From contig NZ_VTAV01000004.1 in assembly GCF_008180195.1 (NCBI RefSeq), positions 62,001 through 126,000 of the forward strand: 64,000 nucleotides of DNA, written 5' to 3'. Under the pieces are notes generated by a model. It saw nothing but the letters and a program-made list of their open reading frames with translations, had not been told where the DNA came from and ran no database searches. The stretch comes from Sphingobacterium phlebotomi (lineage in GTDB: Bacteria; Bacteroidota; Bacteroidia; Sphingobacteriales; Sphingobacteriaceae). Shown one piece after another: positions 17,237-26,605 of this stretch; position 1 is the stretch's first letter; each line of letters starts with the position of its first letter. Both the position numbers and the translations under genes were made by a program.

Positions 17237-18508
17237 ATGCAAGTTGATGTGCTTTTGGGCCTACAATGGGGCGATGAAGGAAAAGGAAAAATCGTGGACG
17301 TATTCTGTCCAAAGTATGATTTAATCGCCCGCTTTCAAGGCGGCCCTAACGCCGGACATACACTAGAGTTTGATAACAAGAAATTTGTCTTGAACACCAT
17401 CCCATCCGGTATTTTTAATGAAGATACACTTAACCTTATTGGCGGTGGTGTCGTTATCGATCCTATTATCCTAAAACGTGAATTGGACAACCTGCGCACT
17501 TCTGGTTTTGATCCCGTAGGCAAAGGCACTTTGGTTCTTGCACGTAAAGCACATTTAATCCTTCCCACACATCAATTGCTTGATGCGGCCTCCGAATCAA
17601 AAATGGGCGCCGGGAAAATTGGTTCTACCCTAAAGGGAATCGGGCCAACGTATATGGATAAAACCGGCCGGAACGGTTTACGTGTAGGAGATACAACACT
17701 TCCAGATTTTCAAGAACGCTATGAAAAATTAAAAGCGAAGCATTTGGAGATTCTTTCTCACTACGGTGAGATTCCTGATTTTTCTGAAAAAGAAGCGGCG
17801 TTCATGGAAGCGATTGATTTTATCAAGACGATTCCACATGTAGATGCAGAACATTTAGTCAACAATTACCTGAAAGAAGGAAAAAGAGTACTTGCCGAAG
17901 GTGCACAAGGCACATTGTTAGATGTAGATTTCGGTTCTTATCCTTTTGTTACCTCATCTAACACGACTACTGCTGGCGCTTGTACCGGACTTGGTATCGC
18001 TCCAAATAAAATCGGTGCAGTATATGGTATCTTCAAAGCTTATGCTACCCGTGTGGGCGGCGGACCGTTTCCAACGGAGCTGGATGATGAAACCGGGGAG
18101 AAACTACGTCAGATAGGTCATGAATTTGGTGCGACTACCGGACGTTCTCGTCGGACTGGCTGGATTGATATCCCTGCTTTGAAATATGCCATCATGTTAA
18201 ATGGCGTAACCGAATTGATCATGATGAAAGCCGATGTATTGGATACATTTGAAAAAATCAATATTTGTACACATTACAAACACAACGGTGAAACCATCGA
18301 TTACATGCCTTATGAAATCATCACCAACCAAGCTGAACCTGTCTTGGAAGAAATAGAAGGATGGAATCAAGATATTACGGGCATTCGTTCGAAAGACGAG
18401 ATTCCTGCAGCATTAAAAAATTACATTGCTTATCTGGAAAAAGCCTTGGAAGTACCTATTAAATATCTATCTGTAGGACCCGACCGCGTTCAGACAATCG
18501 AACTGTAA
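17237..18508 (+). CDS. purA: Adenylosuccinate synthetase
   Basis: PurA joins aspartate to IMP with GTP hydrolysis in AMP synthesis. The 423-residue protein has the N-terminal LGLQWGDEGKGKIVD (P-loop-like GTP site with the catalytic Asp and the Lys-Gly signature), NAGHTLEF with the catalytic His, the IMP-binding KMGAGKIGSTLKGIGPTYMDK, VLAEGAQGTLLDVDFGSYPFVTSSNTT, and the closing YLSVGPDR. Length is standard and no residue appears to be missing. A TAnnTTTG box lies upstream. The pabB-like gene follows by 12 bp. Confidence 0.97.
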   Translation: MQVDVLLGLQWGDEGKGKIVDVFCPKYDLIARFQGGPNAGHTLEFDNKKFVLNTIPSGIFNEDTLNLIGGGVVIDPIILKRELDNLRTSGFDPVGKGTLVLARKAHLILPTHQLLDAASESKMGAGKIGSTLKGIGPTYMDKTGRNGLRVGDTTLPDFQERYEKLKAKHLEILSHYGEIPDFSEKEAAFMEAIDFIKTIPHVDAEHLVNNYLKEGKRVLAEGAQGTLLDVDFGSYPFVTSSNTTTAGACTGLGIAPNKIGAVYGIFKAYATRVGGGPFPTELDDETGEKLRQIGHEFGATTGRSRRTGWIDIPALKYAIMLNGVTELIMMKADVLDTFEKINICTHYKHNGETIDYMPYEIITNQAEPVLEEIEGWNQDITGIRSKDEIPAALKNYIAYLEKALEVPIKYLSVGPDRVQTIEL

Positions 18509-18520
18509 GATAACATACAC

Positions 18521-19813
18521 ATGGCAACAGCCGTATTCCAGGTTGACACGCAGCAATTCGAAAGACAGGCGCTTCAGTGGGCCCAACAATTTGATGAGGT
18601 TTGTTACTTTCAATCTAATGACTATCGTGATGAATATGCGCAAATAGATAGTCTACTCGCTGTAAAAGCCCTAGATCGCTTTGTTAACGAACAAACTCAT
18701 ACCTTTCGTTCATTGGAAAAATTTAGAGCCAAGCACCCAAATCGATGGATGCCTGGCTTTTTTAGTTACGATCTTAAAAATGAAATTGAGGATTTAACAA
18801 CGTCTTTCCCTGATCGACTAGATTTCCCAGAAGCTTTTTTTTTTATTCCGAGCATCGTTTTGCATTTTCGGGCGAAGGAGGTAAAAATTGAAGCTCCCCA
18901 GCCGGAACAAATATATCACGATATTTTAGCCAGCAATCAGATCGTAAACGAAGAAATAACAGAAACGGAAAACATTCGTTTTCAAAAGCGGATGCCAAAA
19001 AGGACATACATAAAGGCATTCCGCCAGCTATTGCAACACATCCAACAGGGTGACATTTATGAAGTCAACCTTTGTCAAGAATTTTATGCGGAAAACGTTA
19101 CGTTGTTACCGCTAGCCGTATATCAAAAATTGAACAGGATTTCCCCTACGCCATTTTCCTGTTTTTTCAAAATCGACGACAACTATATTCTATCCGCATC
19201 GCCTGAACGTTTCTTAGCAAAGCGGGGGGATACGCTGATTTCTCAGCCTATTAAAGGTACTGCCCCCCGTGGAAAGACTGTGAAAGAAGACCATCACATT
19301 ATCGAGACATTGAAAAACAGTCCGAAGGAAATTTCAGAGAATGTGATGATCGTGGATTTGGTTCGAAATGATTTAACACGCAGTGCACAAAAAGGTACAG
19401 TAAAGGCAGAAAAACAACTGGAAGTGCAGACGTTTGAGCAAGTGCATCAATTGGTTTCCACCATCACCTGCCAAAAGAAAAGTGGCATATCAGACATAGA
19501 AGTTATCCGTAACACTTTCCCCGCCGGTTCCATGACCGGAGCACCGAAAATCAGTGCGATGAGATTATGCGATCGTTACGAAAACAGTAAACGGGGCATA
19601 TACGCGGGTGCTGTAGGCTATTTTAATCCAGAAGGTGATTTTGATTTCAACGTAGTTATACGTTCCTTGCTTTACAATAGCAAAAAGCAATACCTATCTT
19701 TCCATACGGGAGGCGCAATAACTATTGATGCGGATCCGGAAAAGGAATACGAAGAATGCCTATTGAAAGCTTCTGCAATTCTTAAAACACTGGATACTAG
19801 GTTGGTAAGATAA
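18521..19813 (+). CDS. pabB: Aminodeoxychorismate synthase component I (PabB-like)
   Basis: This 430-residue chorismate-binding enzyme has a degenerate N-terminal half and a conserved catalytic C-terminal half: GDIYEVNLCQEF, SPERFLAKRGDTLISQPIKGTAPRG, MIVDLVRNDL, FPAGSMTGAPKISAM and GGAITIDADPEKEYEECLLKA. The Lys in PIKGT is the nucleophile that distinguishes aminodeoxychorismate synthase from anthranilate synthase, where this position is Ala, so the product is probably ADC for folate rather than anthranilate. No glutaminase partner is adjacent. It starts 12 bp after purA and is followed closely by a TatD-like gene, suggesting one operon. Confidence 0.88.
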   Translation: MATAVFQVDTQQFERQALQWAQQFDEVCYFQSNDYRDEYAQIDSLLAVKALDRFVNEQTHTFRSLEKFRAKHPNRWMPGFFSYDLKNEIEDLTTSFPDRLDFPEAFFFIPSIVLHFRAKEVKIEAPQPEQIYHDILASNQIVNEEITETENIRFQKRMPKRTYIKAFRQLLQHIQQGDIYEVNLCQEFYAENVTLLPLAVYQKLNRISPTPFSCFFKIDDNYILSASPERFLAKRGDTLISQPIKGTAPRGKTVKEDHHIIETLKNSPKEISENVMIVDLVRNDLTRSAQKGTVKAEKQLEVQTFEQVHQLVSTITCQKKSGISDIEVIRNTFPAGSMTGAPKISAMRLCDRYENSKRGIYAGAVGYFNPEGDFDFNVVIRSLLYNSKKQYLSFHTGGAITIDADPEKEYEECLLKASAILKTLDTRLVR

Positions 19814-19830
19814 ATTCTGTATATTTGGGT

Positions 19831-20493
19831 ATGTCTTCGCCTTACATCAACATACACACCCATTGTACCCTTGAGCCGACGGAACAAATTTTTTCGCTTC
19901 CCAATGTCATTATATCTAAAAACTACCTATTCTCCCACCCCTGTTCACTTGGCATACACCCCTGGTATATTGAACGGAACGCTACGGCACAATTGGACGC
20001 CCTCCATCAGTATGGAAAAAAGAAGCAGGTTTTAGCCATTGGTGAGTGTGGACTCGATAAACTTTGTGATACAACATGGACTTTACAGGAAGCTATCTTC
20101 CGAAAGCAAATTCGCTATGCTAATAGCATTCAAAAGCCCTTAATTATCCATTGTGTTCGGGCCTATCAGGAGTGCCTGCGAATACTTCGCGAGGAAAAAG
20201 TAAACGTTCCTGTTGTCTTCCATGGGTTCGAAAAAAAACCTGAATTGGCGACGCAAATCCTTAATATTGGTTACTTCCTCAGCCTAGGAGGCGGACTCCT
20301 TTCGGGGAATAAAGACGAACTTATCCGACAAGTACCGCTTGACAAAATTTTATTAGAAACGGATGATAAATCTGTCAATATCATTGATATTTATGCTTAT
20401 TTTTGCCGCGTTCGAAAAATAGAGATGCAACTCTTAAAAGAACAATTGTATCAAAATTTTATGCATATATTTAATTATCCGATAGGAAAATGA
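19831..20493 (+). CDS. TatD family metal-dependent hydrolase
   Basis: From the ATG at 19831 the 220-residue protein begins MSSPYINIHTHCTLEP, carrying the first metal-binding H-x-H. Later segments include FSHPCSLGIHPWYI, VLAIGECGLDKL with the bridging Glu, PLIIHCVRAYQECL, VVFHGFEKKPELA and DKILLETDDK with the catalytic Asp. These match TatD DNase-like amidohydrolases, although the protein is shorter than E. coli TatD (about 260 residues). An in-frame TTG two codons earlier is less likely as start. Its last 4 bases overlap tcdA, implying translational coupling. Confidence 0.85.
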   Translation: MSSPYINIHTHCTLEPTEQIFSLPNVIISKNYLFSHPCSLGIHPWYIERNATAQLDALHQYGKKKQVLAIGECGLDKLCDTTWTLQEAIFRKQIRYANSIQKPLIIHCVRAYQECLRILREEKVNVPVVFHGFEKKPELATQILNIGYFLSLGGGLLSGNKDELIRQVPLDKILLETDDKSVNIIDIYAYFCRVRKIEMQLLKEQLYQNFMHIFNYPIGK

Positions 20494-21221
20494 AAGATTT
20501 ATCTTGGTTATCAAGAACAGAAGCTTTAACAGGACGCGAGGCATTAGAAAAATTAGCAAATTCACATGTGATGGTTCTCGGTTTAGGAGGAGTAGGTTCG
20601 TTTGCTGCAGAATTCATCTGCCGTGCCGGAGTAGGCAAAATGACCATTATTGATGGCGACACTGTAGATCCATCCAATCGAAATCGACAATTGCCAGCCC
20701 TTGCCACCAACCATGGTGAAGCCAAAGCACAAATCATGAAAGATCGGTTATTAGCCATCAATCCCGAGCTAGAACTTCATGTTGTCCAAGATTTTATCAT
20801 ACCGGAAAAAATCCCAGCTCTTTTAGCGTCAATTCCCGATTATTGTGTGGAGGCGATTGACAGCATTACGCCAAAACTTTTTTTCATCCGGCATGCATTA
20901 GAAGCAAAAATTCCCTTTGTCAGTTCGATGGGTGCTGGCGGAAAAGTAGACCCTACCAAAATCCGCATTGCCGACATCAGTAAATCATACAACTGTAAAC
21001 TTGCCCACCATATCCGTAAGAAACTTCGCAAGCACGGCATCCGTGATGGCGTTAAGGTAGCCTTTTCAACGGAGCTTCCCGATAAGAAATCCCTACTGTA
21101 TACCGATGGCAGTAATTTCAAGAAATCTGCTTATGGAACGATGTCCTATTTACCAGCTGCGTTTGGTGGAGCCATCGCTTCCGTGGCCATTCGTGACTTG
21201 ATTGGCAAGAAAGTTAATTAA
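20490..21221 (+). CDS. tcdA: tRNA threonylcarbamoyladenosine dehydratase (TcdA/CsdL, ThiF/E1-like)
   Basis: The 243-residue E1-like enzyme starts LSWLSRTEALTGREALEKLANSHV and has the nucleotide-binding LGLGGVGSFAAEFICRAGVG, the acidic loop TIIDGDTVDPSNRNRQLPA and VEAIDSITPKLFFI, all features of TcdA. The enzyme cyclises t6A37 of tRNA to ct6A using ATP. The C-terminal AAFGGAIASVAIRDLIGKK matches family members. It overlaps the TatD-like gene by 4 bp. Confidence 0.92.
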   Translation: MKDLSWLSRTEALTGREALEKLANSHVMVLGLGGVGSFAAEFICRAGVGKMTIIDGDTVDPSNRNRQLPALATNHGEAKAQIMKDRLLAINPELELHVVQDFIIPEKIPALLASIPDYCVEAIDSITPKLFFIRHALEAKIPFVSSMGAGGKVDPTKIRIADISKSYNCKLAHHIRKKLRKHGIRDGVKVAFSTELPDKKSLLYTDGSNFKKSAYGTMSYLPAAFGGAIASVAIRDLIGKKVN

Positions 21222-21267
21222 CATCAACACCCTTCCGTATTACTAATTAAATTAGTAATATTGTATC

Positions 21268-22656
21268 GTGAATAAACAAAAACACTTTGCCATAGTCGAT
21301 ATCGAAACAACCGGAAGTCACGCAGGTGGAAGTCGTATTACGGAAGTTGCCATTTTGATACATAACGGAAAAAAGGTCATCGAACGGTATCAAAGCCTCG
21401 TTAATCCGCAATGCCCTATCCCTTTCGCTATTCAGATGCTAACGGGTATCACGCCTGATATGTTAGCCGATGTCCCTACTTTCGACGAAATTGCAGAAGA
21501 TGTATACCACCTTTTGCAAGGCAGAATTTTTGTTGCCCATAATGTAAATTTCGATTATTCCTTCCTGGTGAAAGAACTAAAGCAAGCAGGCTATGATTGG
21601 CAGGCACCAAAACTCTGTACTGTTCGGCTATCCAGAAAAATCTTTCCTGGACACCGTTCCTACAGCTTAGGAGATATCTGTAAAGTACGCGACATCAACA
21701 TTACCGAACGACACCGAGCCATGGGGGATGCAGAAGCCACCTCCGAACTCTTTTCCCAACTTCTTCTACACGACGATAACCAGTATTTACAGGAAAGTCT
21801 ACACAAGAATACCGAACATCGACTACCTACCCATCTTTCCTTAACACAGTTCCAAAGGCTACCGGAAACTACCGGGATTTACATTTTCCGAAATAAAAAA
21901 GGAAAAATACTTTATATAGGGAAAGCTGTTAATATACAAAAACGCGTTCTAAGCCATTTTGGGGGTATAAACACGAGTCTAAGGCGACAACAATTTATAA
22001 ACGATATCGCCACGATAGATTTTGAAGAATCCGGTACCGAGTTAATGGCGCTCCTTATGGAGTGTCAATTGATTAAAAAACATTGGCCTATCCATAATCG
22101 GGCATTGAAACGCTACGAACCGAAATTTGCGCTTATCCATTATGAAGATATACGGGGTTACAGCAGACTAGCGATAAGCAAAGCAACCGGTCGTGCAAAT
22201 AGCATTCGCTATTTCGAAACGGCACAGGAGGCTAATGTATTCTTAACGAATCTGCTGGAAGAATTTAACTTAGCTCCTACACTTTGTACGTTCTATTCTC
22301 CTTCCACGGAAACACGCGAAGACAGAAAGATATGTGTTGAGACATTACCATCACTGGAGGAGCACAACCAAACCATCGACAGCGTATTTCAACAACTGGG
22401 TAATCGAAAACGTTCATTTTTACTTATCGATCGGGGGCGGAACGAAGAGGAAAACAGTTACGTTTATTTTAAAGAGGACAAACTTTACGCCTTTGGATTT
22501 GTAGAGTTAGTTCAACAATGGTCCAATGTAGAAGATATCGTTTCCTACAAAGATAAATGCATCAGCAATTTTTATATGCAACAGATCGTCTTGCAATATG
22601 CCGAACGCCACCCGGAAAAAGTAACTATTTTACATCAGGATCCTACACTCTCCTGA
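21268..22656 (+). CDS. DnaQ-like exonuclease fused to a GIY-YIG nuclease domain
   Basis: The 462-residue protein has two nuclease modules. Residues about 5-170 form a DEDDh 3'-5' exonuclease ([40 protein letters not shown]). Residues about 198-285 form a UvrC/Cho-type GIY-YIG domain ([34 protein letters not shown]). The remaining 170 residues are the family's less defined C-terminus. Related fusions are annotated as PolIII epsilon/UvrC-like proteins; their role in DNA repair is inferred. Translation starts at a GTG (21268). Its 3' end overlaps the convergent fbp by 22 bp. Confidence 0.9.
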   Translation: MNKQKHFAIVDIETTGSHAGGSRITEVAILIHNGKKVIERYQSLVNPQCPIPFAIQMLTGITPDMLADVPTFDEIAEDVYHLLQGRIFVAHNVNFDYSFLVKELKQAGYDWQAPKLCTVRLSRKIFPGHRSYSLGDICKVRDINITERHRAMGDAEATSELFSQLLLHDDNQYLQESLHKNTEHRLPTHLSLTQFQRLPETTGIYIFRNKKGKILYIGKAVNIQKRVLSHFGGINTSLRRQQFINDIATIDFEESGTELMALLMECQLIKKHWPIHNRALKRYEPKFALIHYEDIRGYSRLAISKATGRANSIRYFETAQEANVFLTNLLEEFNLAPTLCTFYSPSTETREDRKICVETLPSLEEHNQTIDSVFQQLGNRKRSFLLIDRGRNEEENSYVYFKEDKLYAFGFVELVQQWSNVEDIVSYKDKCISNFYMQQIVLQYAERHPEKVTILHQDPTLS

Positions 22657-23654
22657 GTACTATCCATAAAGCTGAGCACCTTATCCACCATATTTCTACT
22701 TCCGATAACAATGGGTGTTCGTTGATGCAGATGGGTTGGTTTAATACCTAAAACTCTTTCTTTACTAGAAACGGCCTTCCCCCCAGCCTGCTCTATAATA
22801 AATGCCATCGGATTACATTCATAAAGCAGGCGCAGCTTACCACTCGGATAACTGGAAGTTTCGGGATATAGAAACACGCCACCCGTAATCAGGGTACGGT
22901 GAATATCAGCTACCATCGAGCCGATATAACGGGAAGTGTATGGTCTTGACGTAATACTATCCTCTTCTTGGCAATATTTAATATAATCTTTTATATATTG
23001 TGGAAATTTCAAATAGTTACCCTCGTTCACCGAATAAGCATTTCCGTCTTCCGGAATCTGCATATTCGGATGGGACAAACAAAATTCTCCTATGGAGGGA
23101 TCTAAAGTAAACCCATTTACCCCTTTCCCTGTTGTGTAAACCAACATCGTAGAAGAGCCATAAATCACATATCCGGCAGCAACCTGTTCATGGCCATACT
23201 GTAATATCTCCTCTTCGGAAACAGGTATATCAAGCATTTTTCTTCTATAAATAGAGAAGATAGAACCAACAGATACATTCAAGTCAATGTTGGCCGAACC
23301 ATCCAGTGGATCCATGCACACCATATACTTTCCTTTATTTGTCAAATTTCTTAACGATAATTCAATACATTCTTCATGTTCCTCTGAAGCAATATAACAG
23401 CATTCTCCGCCACGGGTCAAAGCTTCAATAAACTGTTCGTCCGCATATACATCCAGCTTTTTTTGTGCTTCGCCCTGCACATTGTGATGACCATTTTCGC
23501 CTAATATATCAACAAGTCCAGCCTTGTTAACCTCCCGGTTGATAATCTTAGCCGCGATACCAATATCACGTAATAATCGCGAAAGCTCCCCTTTTGCATA
23601 AGGAAAATCAGCTTGCTTCTCAATGATAAACTGACCTAATGTTTTGAATGCCAT
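22635..23654 (-). CDS. fbp: Class I fructose-1,6-bisphosphatase
   Basis: The 339-residue protein hydrolyses fructose-1,6-bisphosphate in gluconeogenesis. Diagnostic parts are [12 protein letters not shown] (metal-binding Glu), [26 protein letters not shown] (the DPLDGS metal/phosphate motif), [25 protein letters not shown] and [17 protein letters not shown]. Translation is placed at the ATG at 23654 ([14 protein letters not shown]), which matches the family N-terminus; the open frame reaches 41 residues further upstream, but that extension is hydrophobic, Cys-rich and unsupported. It is convergent with the nuclease gene, and their 3' ends overlap. Confidence 0.96.
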   Translation of the reverse strand: MAFKTLGQFIIEKQADFPYAKGELSRLLRDIGIAAKIINREVNKAGLVDILGENGHHNVQGEAQKKLDVYADEQFIEALTRGGECCYIASEEHEECIELSLRNLTNKGKYMVCMDPLDGSANIDLNVSVGSIFSIYRRKMLDIPVSEEEILQYGHEQVAAGYVIYGSSTMLVYTTGKGVNGFTLDPSIGEFCLSHPNMQIPEDGNAYSVNEGNYLKFPQYIKDYIKYCQEEDSITSRPYTSRYIGSMVADIHRTLITGGVFLYPETSSYPSGKLRLLYECNPMAFIIEQAGGKAVSSKERVLGIKPTHLHQRTPIVIGSRNMVDKVLSFMDSTQESVGS

Positions 23655-23908
23655 AATGTATAGTTGTTCCGTTTGGTGACTAATTTCACGGCACAAAGCT
23701 ACACAAGCAAAACAAATTAAAAAACTGATTTTCAGCTTATTGTATAATATACACATATTTACAAGATTGATAGTCAAGCGATTATTTTTAATAAAAATTT
23801 CATATTTTTTATTCTAGTCAGCTTCGTCCCCTCTGTTCATTAATATCTTCTTTATATTTTCATTATATTTAAGACATATTAGGGAAGTATATTTAAAACA
23901 TTCAAGCA

Positions 23909-25987
23909 GTGGCAAAGAAAAAGATGATAAATAGGTTTATTCCGCGTGATATCAGTTGGTTGAGTTTTAATGGTCGTGTATTGCAGGAAGCTGCGGATGA
24001 GAGCGTACCACTTTCCGAACGTATTAAGTTTTTAGGCATTTTCTCCAATAATTTGGATGAGTTTTTTCGTGTAAGAGTGGCCGGACTAAAAAGGGCGCTA
24101 ATATTTAACGAGAAAGAAGCGAGAGAAATCTTCTTCGAAAAACCCCAAGTCATTCTAGATCAACTGAATGAGCTTGTTATTCAGCAACAGCAACAATTTG
24201 ATCACATTTGGCTAAAGGTACAAGCCGATATGGCAAAAGAAAAGGTCTTCATCAAAACCGATGAAGAGCTGAATCACGAACAACAAGAGTTTGTTAAGTT
24301 TTATTATGAAGAAGAAGTAGAATCAAATGTCATTCCTTTGATGCTTGATGAGGCACGCCCTATGCCCTATCTGCGAGACAAAAGCCTGTATCTAGGCATT
24401 GCTATGCGCAAAAAAGATTGGGAATACGAAACACGTTTCGCCATCATCGAAAATCCTACAAGACACAATGGGCGTTTTTTGTTACTGCCCTCTCCGAAAG
24501 GCGAAAAACACGTTATGCTTTTGGAAGATGTTATCAAATATAATTTACCCCATATTTTCTCTTATTTCGGGTTTGATTCCTTTACTGCAAATGCTTTTAA
24601 AATCACCAAAGACGCTGAATTTGATATTGATAACGATATCAATACCACACTAGTAGAAAAAATCGAAAAAGGAATTAAGAACCGCCGAAAAGGAAAACCT
24701 ACCCGCTTTGTCTTCGACAAGGATATGGACTCCGCGCTTGTAGCGTTTCTCATAAAAAAACTGAACCTCTCGAAAAAAGACAGCATTATTCCCGGACAGA
24801 AAATCCATAATTTCAAACATTTCATGGATTTTCCAAAAGTGTTCAAATCGGAAAAGCCATCAACAGAGCGTAGCGCGTTTGACCATCCCGACTTTGCCGG
24901 ACGACAACGTATCAGCGACGTATTGGTCAAAAAGGATGTGCTACTCTCCTTTCCTTACCATACCTTCCATCCCATCATTGATCTACTTCGTGAAGCAGCA
25001 ATGGATCCTGACGTTCGCTCCATATATATTACCATTTACCGTATGGCGGAAAACTCCAAAGTAGCCAATACACTTATCAATGCGGCAAGAAATGGCAAAG
25101 AGGTTACTGTCATGTTGGAACTGCGCGCGCGTTTCGATGAGGAACATAACTTGATGTGGAAAGAGCGATTTGAGATGGAGGGGGTAAAAGTACTCCTCGG
25201 TATCCCGGATAAAAAAGTGCACGCAAAACTTTGTGTCATCAAAAAAAGACTAAATAATAAAACCATTCAATATGGCTTTGTAAGCACAGGGAATTTTAAT
25301 GAAAAAACTGCCAAAATCTATGGTGATCACTGTTTTATGACCAGCAATAGAACGGTCATGGCAGATATAAATAAAATCTTCACGGCCTTAAAAAAGCCGA
25401 AAGGAGATTTATTGCAGACCCTCAAACCTACTAAGAATCTCTTGGTATGCCCAACGAACATGCGAACGACTTTCCTTTCTCTTATCGATAAAGAGATAGC
25501 CGAAGCACGTGCAGGAAATAAAGCCCGTATAATAATCAAAATCAATTCACTAAGTGACAAAATCCTTATCAGGCAGCTGTATGAGGCTGCTGCCAAAGGG
25601 GTTAAAATAGAACTGATTGTCCGGGGAATTTACTGTGCCGTTAATCAAAAGAAATTTAAAGTTCCCTTCCATGCTATCAGTATTATCGATGAATATCTGG
25701 AACATGCCAGAGCGATGTATTTTTACGCTGGAGGTAAAGAATTAGTCTATATTTCCTCCGCCGATTGGATGCCCCGGAATCTAGATTTTCGCGTAGAAGC
25801 CGCGGTACAAATCACCAATAAAAAAATTAAACAAGAACTCATTGAGATGTTGGAAATACAATTAAAAGACAATGTGAAGGCTCGTATTTTAAATAACAAA
25901 TTAGATAATACATACGTACATAACGACAAATCACCATATCGTTCACAAGTGGAGTTATATCAATATTTACGAAAGAAAACGAAATAG
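23909..25987 (+). CDS. ppk1: Polyphosphate kinase 1
   Basis: PPK1 polymerises ATP gamma-phosphate into inorganic polyphosphate. The 692-residue protein shows the N-terminal PRDISWLSFNGRVLQEA, the SNNLDEFFRVRVAGLK segment, the first catalytic module VRSIYITIYRMAENSKVANTLINAA followed by KVHAKLCVI (the phosphorylated-His motif), and the second module (HARAMYFYAGG and YISSADWMPRNLDFRVE). Length and order are normal. The reading frame opens at a GTG (23909); an in-frame ATG at 23924 would shorten it by 5 residues. It is convergent with the DUF502 gene, with stops 3 bp apart. Confidence 0.96.
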   Translation: MAKKKMINRFIPRDISWLSFNGRVLQEAADESVPLSERIKFLGIFSNNLDEFFRVRVAGLKRALIFNEKEAREIFFEKPQVILDQLNELVIQQQQQFDHIWLKVQADMAKEKVFIKTDEELNHEQQEFVKFYYEEEVESNVIPLMLDEARPMPYLRDKSLYLGIAMRKKDWEYETRFAIIENPTRHNGRFLLLPSPKGEKHVMLLEDVIKYNLPHIFSYFGFDSFTANAFKITKDAEFDIDNDINTTLVEKIEKGIKNRRKGKPTRFVFDKDMDSALVAFLIKKLNLSKKDSIIPGQKIHNFKHFMDFPKVFKSEKPSTERSAFDHPDFAGRQRISDVLVKKDVLLSFPYHTFHPIIDLLREAAMDPDVRSIYITIYRMAENSKVANTLINAARNGKEVTVMLELRARFDEEHNLMWKERFEMEGVKVLLGIPDKKVHAKLCVIKKRLNNKTIQYGFVSTGNFNEKTAKIYGDHCFMTSNRTVMADINKIFTALKKPKGDLLQTLKPTKNLLVCPTNMRTTFLSLIDKEIAEARAGNKARIIIKINSLSDKILIRQLYEAAAKGVKIELIVRGIYCAVNQKKFKVPFHAISIIDEYLEHARAMYFYAGGKELVYISSADWMPRNLDFRVEAAVQITNKKIKQELIEMLEIQLKDNVKARILNNKLDNTYVHNDKSPYRSQVELYQYLRKKTK

Positions 25988-25990
25988 TTG

Positions 25991-26596
25991 TTAATCGATT
26001 CCGCTCACACCACCGGAAACCACTAATTTCATAGCATCCGTTGCTGTCATATCCAAACGTTGAACGCTCGATGCTTTTACTACAACTACCTGTCCAGCAA
26101 CAGAATAAGAGTAAGGAAAGTAAACGATCACTTCATCTGGCAGTCCGATTTTATGTAGTTCACGCTGGGTTAAAAAGCCAATTTTCTTCAATCCGGTTTC
26201 GTTGACCAATACCAGTACCGGCTCATTGAATTTCTTTGCATCGCCCACAAAGGCTTCTGTAAAATCCTTTATAGATGAATATAACGTATTAAAAAGTGGT
26301 ATTTTATCAATGGAACGCTTTAACCAGGCCCTTATCGGTTCGGTAACAAATGTTGTAAAAATGAAACCCACCAAGATCAGCATAAGCAATACCGTCAAAA
26401 TGCCCGTTCCCGGAATATAAAGAGGATACCCCTGTTCATCCTCCAAAAAATGGGTTGTCAGATTTAAAGCATTATCCAACGACGCAACCACCCAGACAAT
26501 CAAAAAGACGGCTCCCGCAACAGGTAGAACCACTAATGTGCCTTTTATTAAATAGTATAATATTTTTTGTGTAACTTTCTTCATCATCTTATTCAT
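25991..26596 (-). CDS. DUF502 family integral membrane protein
   Basis: The 201-residue protein has two N-terminal transmembrane segments (LVVLPVAGAVFLIVWVVASL and ILTVLLMLILVGFIFTTFV) followed by the conserved DUF502 core: PLFNTLYSSIKDFTEAF, EPVLVLVNETGLKKIGFLTQRE and VIVYFPYSYSVAGQVVVVKASSVQRLDMT. DUF502 members resemble the plant COV1/LCV membrane proteins, with no known bacterial function. It lies 9 bp downstream of murF-alr on the same strand, so cotranscription with cell-wall synthesis is likely. Confidence 0.88.
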   Translation of the reverse strand: MNKMMKKVTQKILYYLIKGTLVVLPVAGAVFLIVWVVASLDNALNLTTHFLEDEQGYPLYIPGTGILTVLLMLILVGFIFTTFVTEPIRAWLKRSIDKIPLFNTLYSSIKDFTEAFVGDAKKFNEPVLVLVNETGLKKIGFLTQRELHKIGLPDEVIVYFPYSYSVAGQVVVVKASSVQRLDMTATDAMKLVVSGGVSGID

Positions 26597-26605
26597 TAAT
26601 CATAA

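Noticed and set aside
23655..23777. 41-residue extension of fructose-bisphosphatase
   Set aside because: The added residues are hydrophobic and unrelated to the family start; the ATG at 23654 matches the canonical N-terminus.
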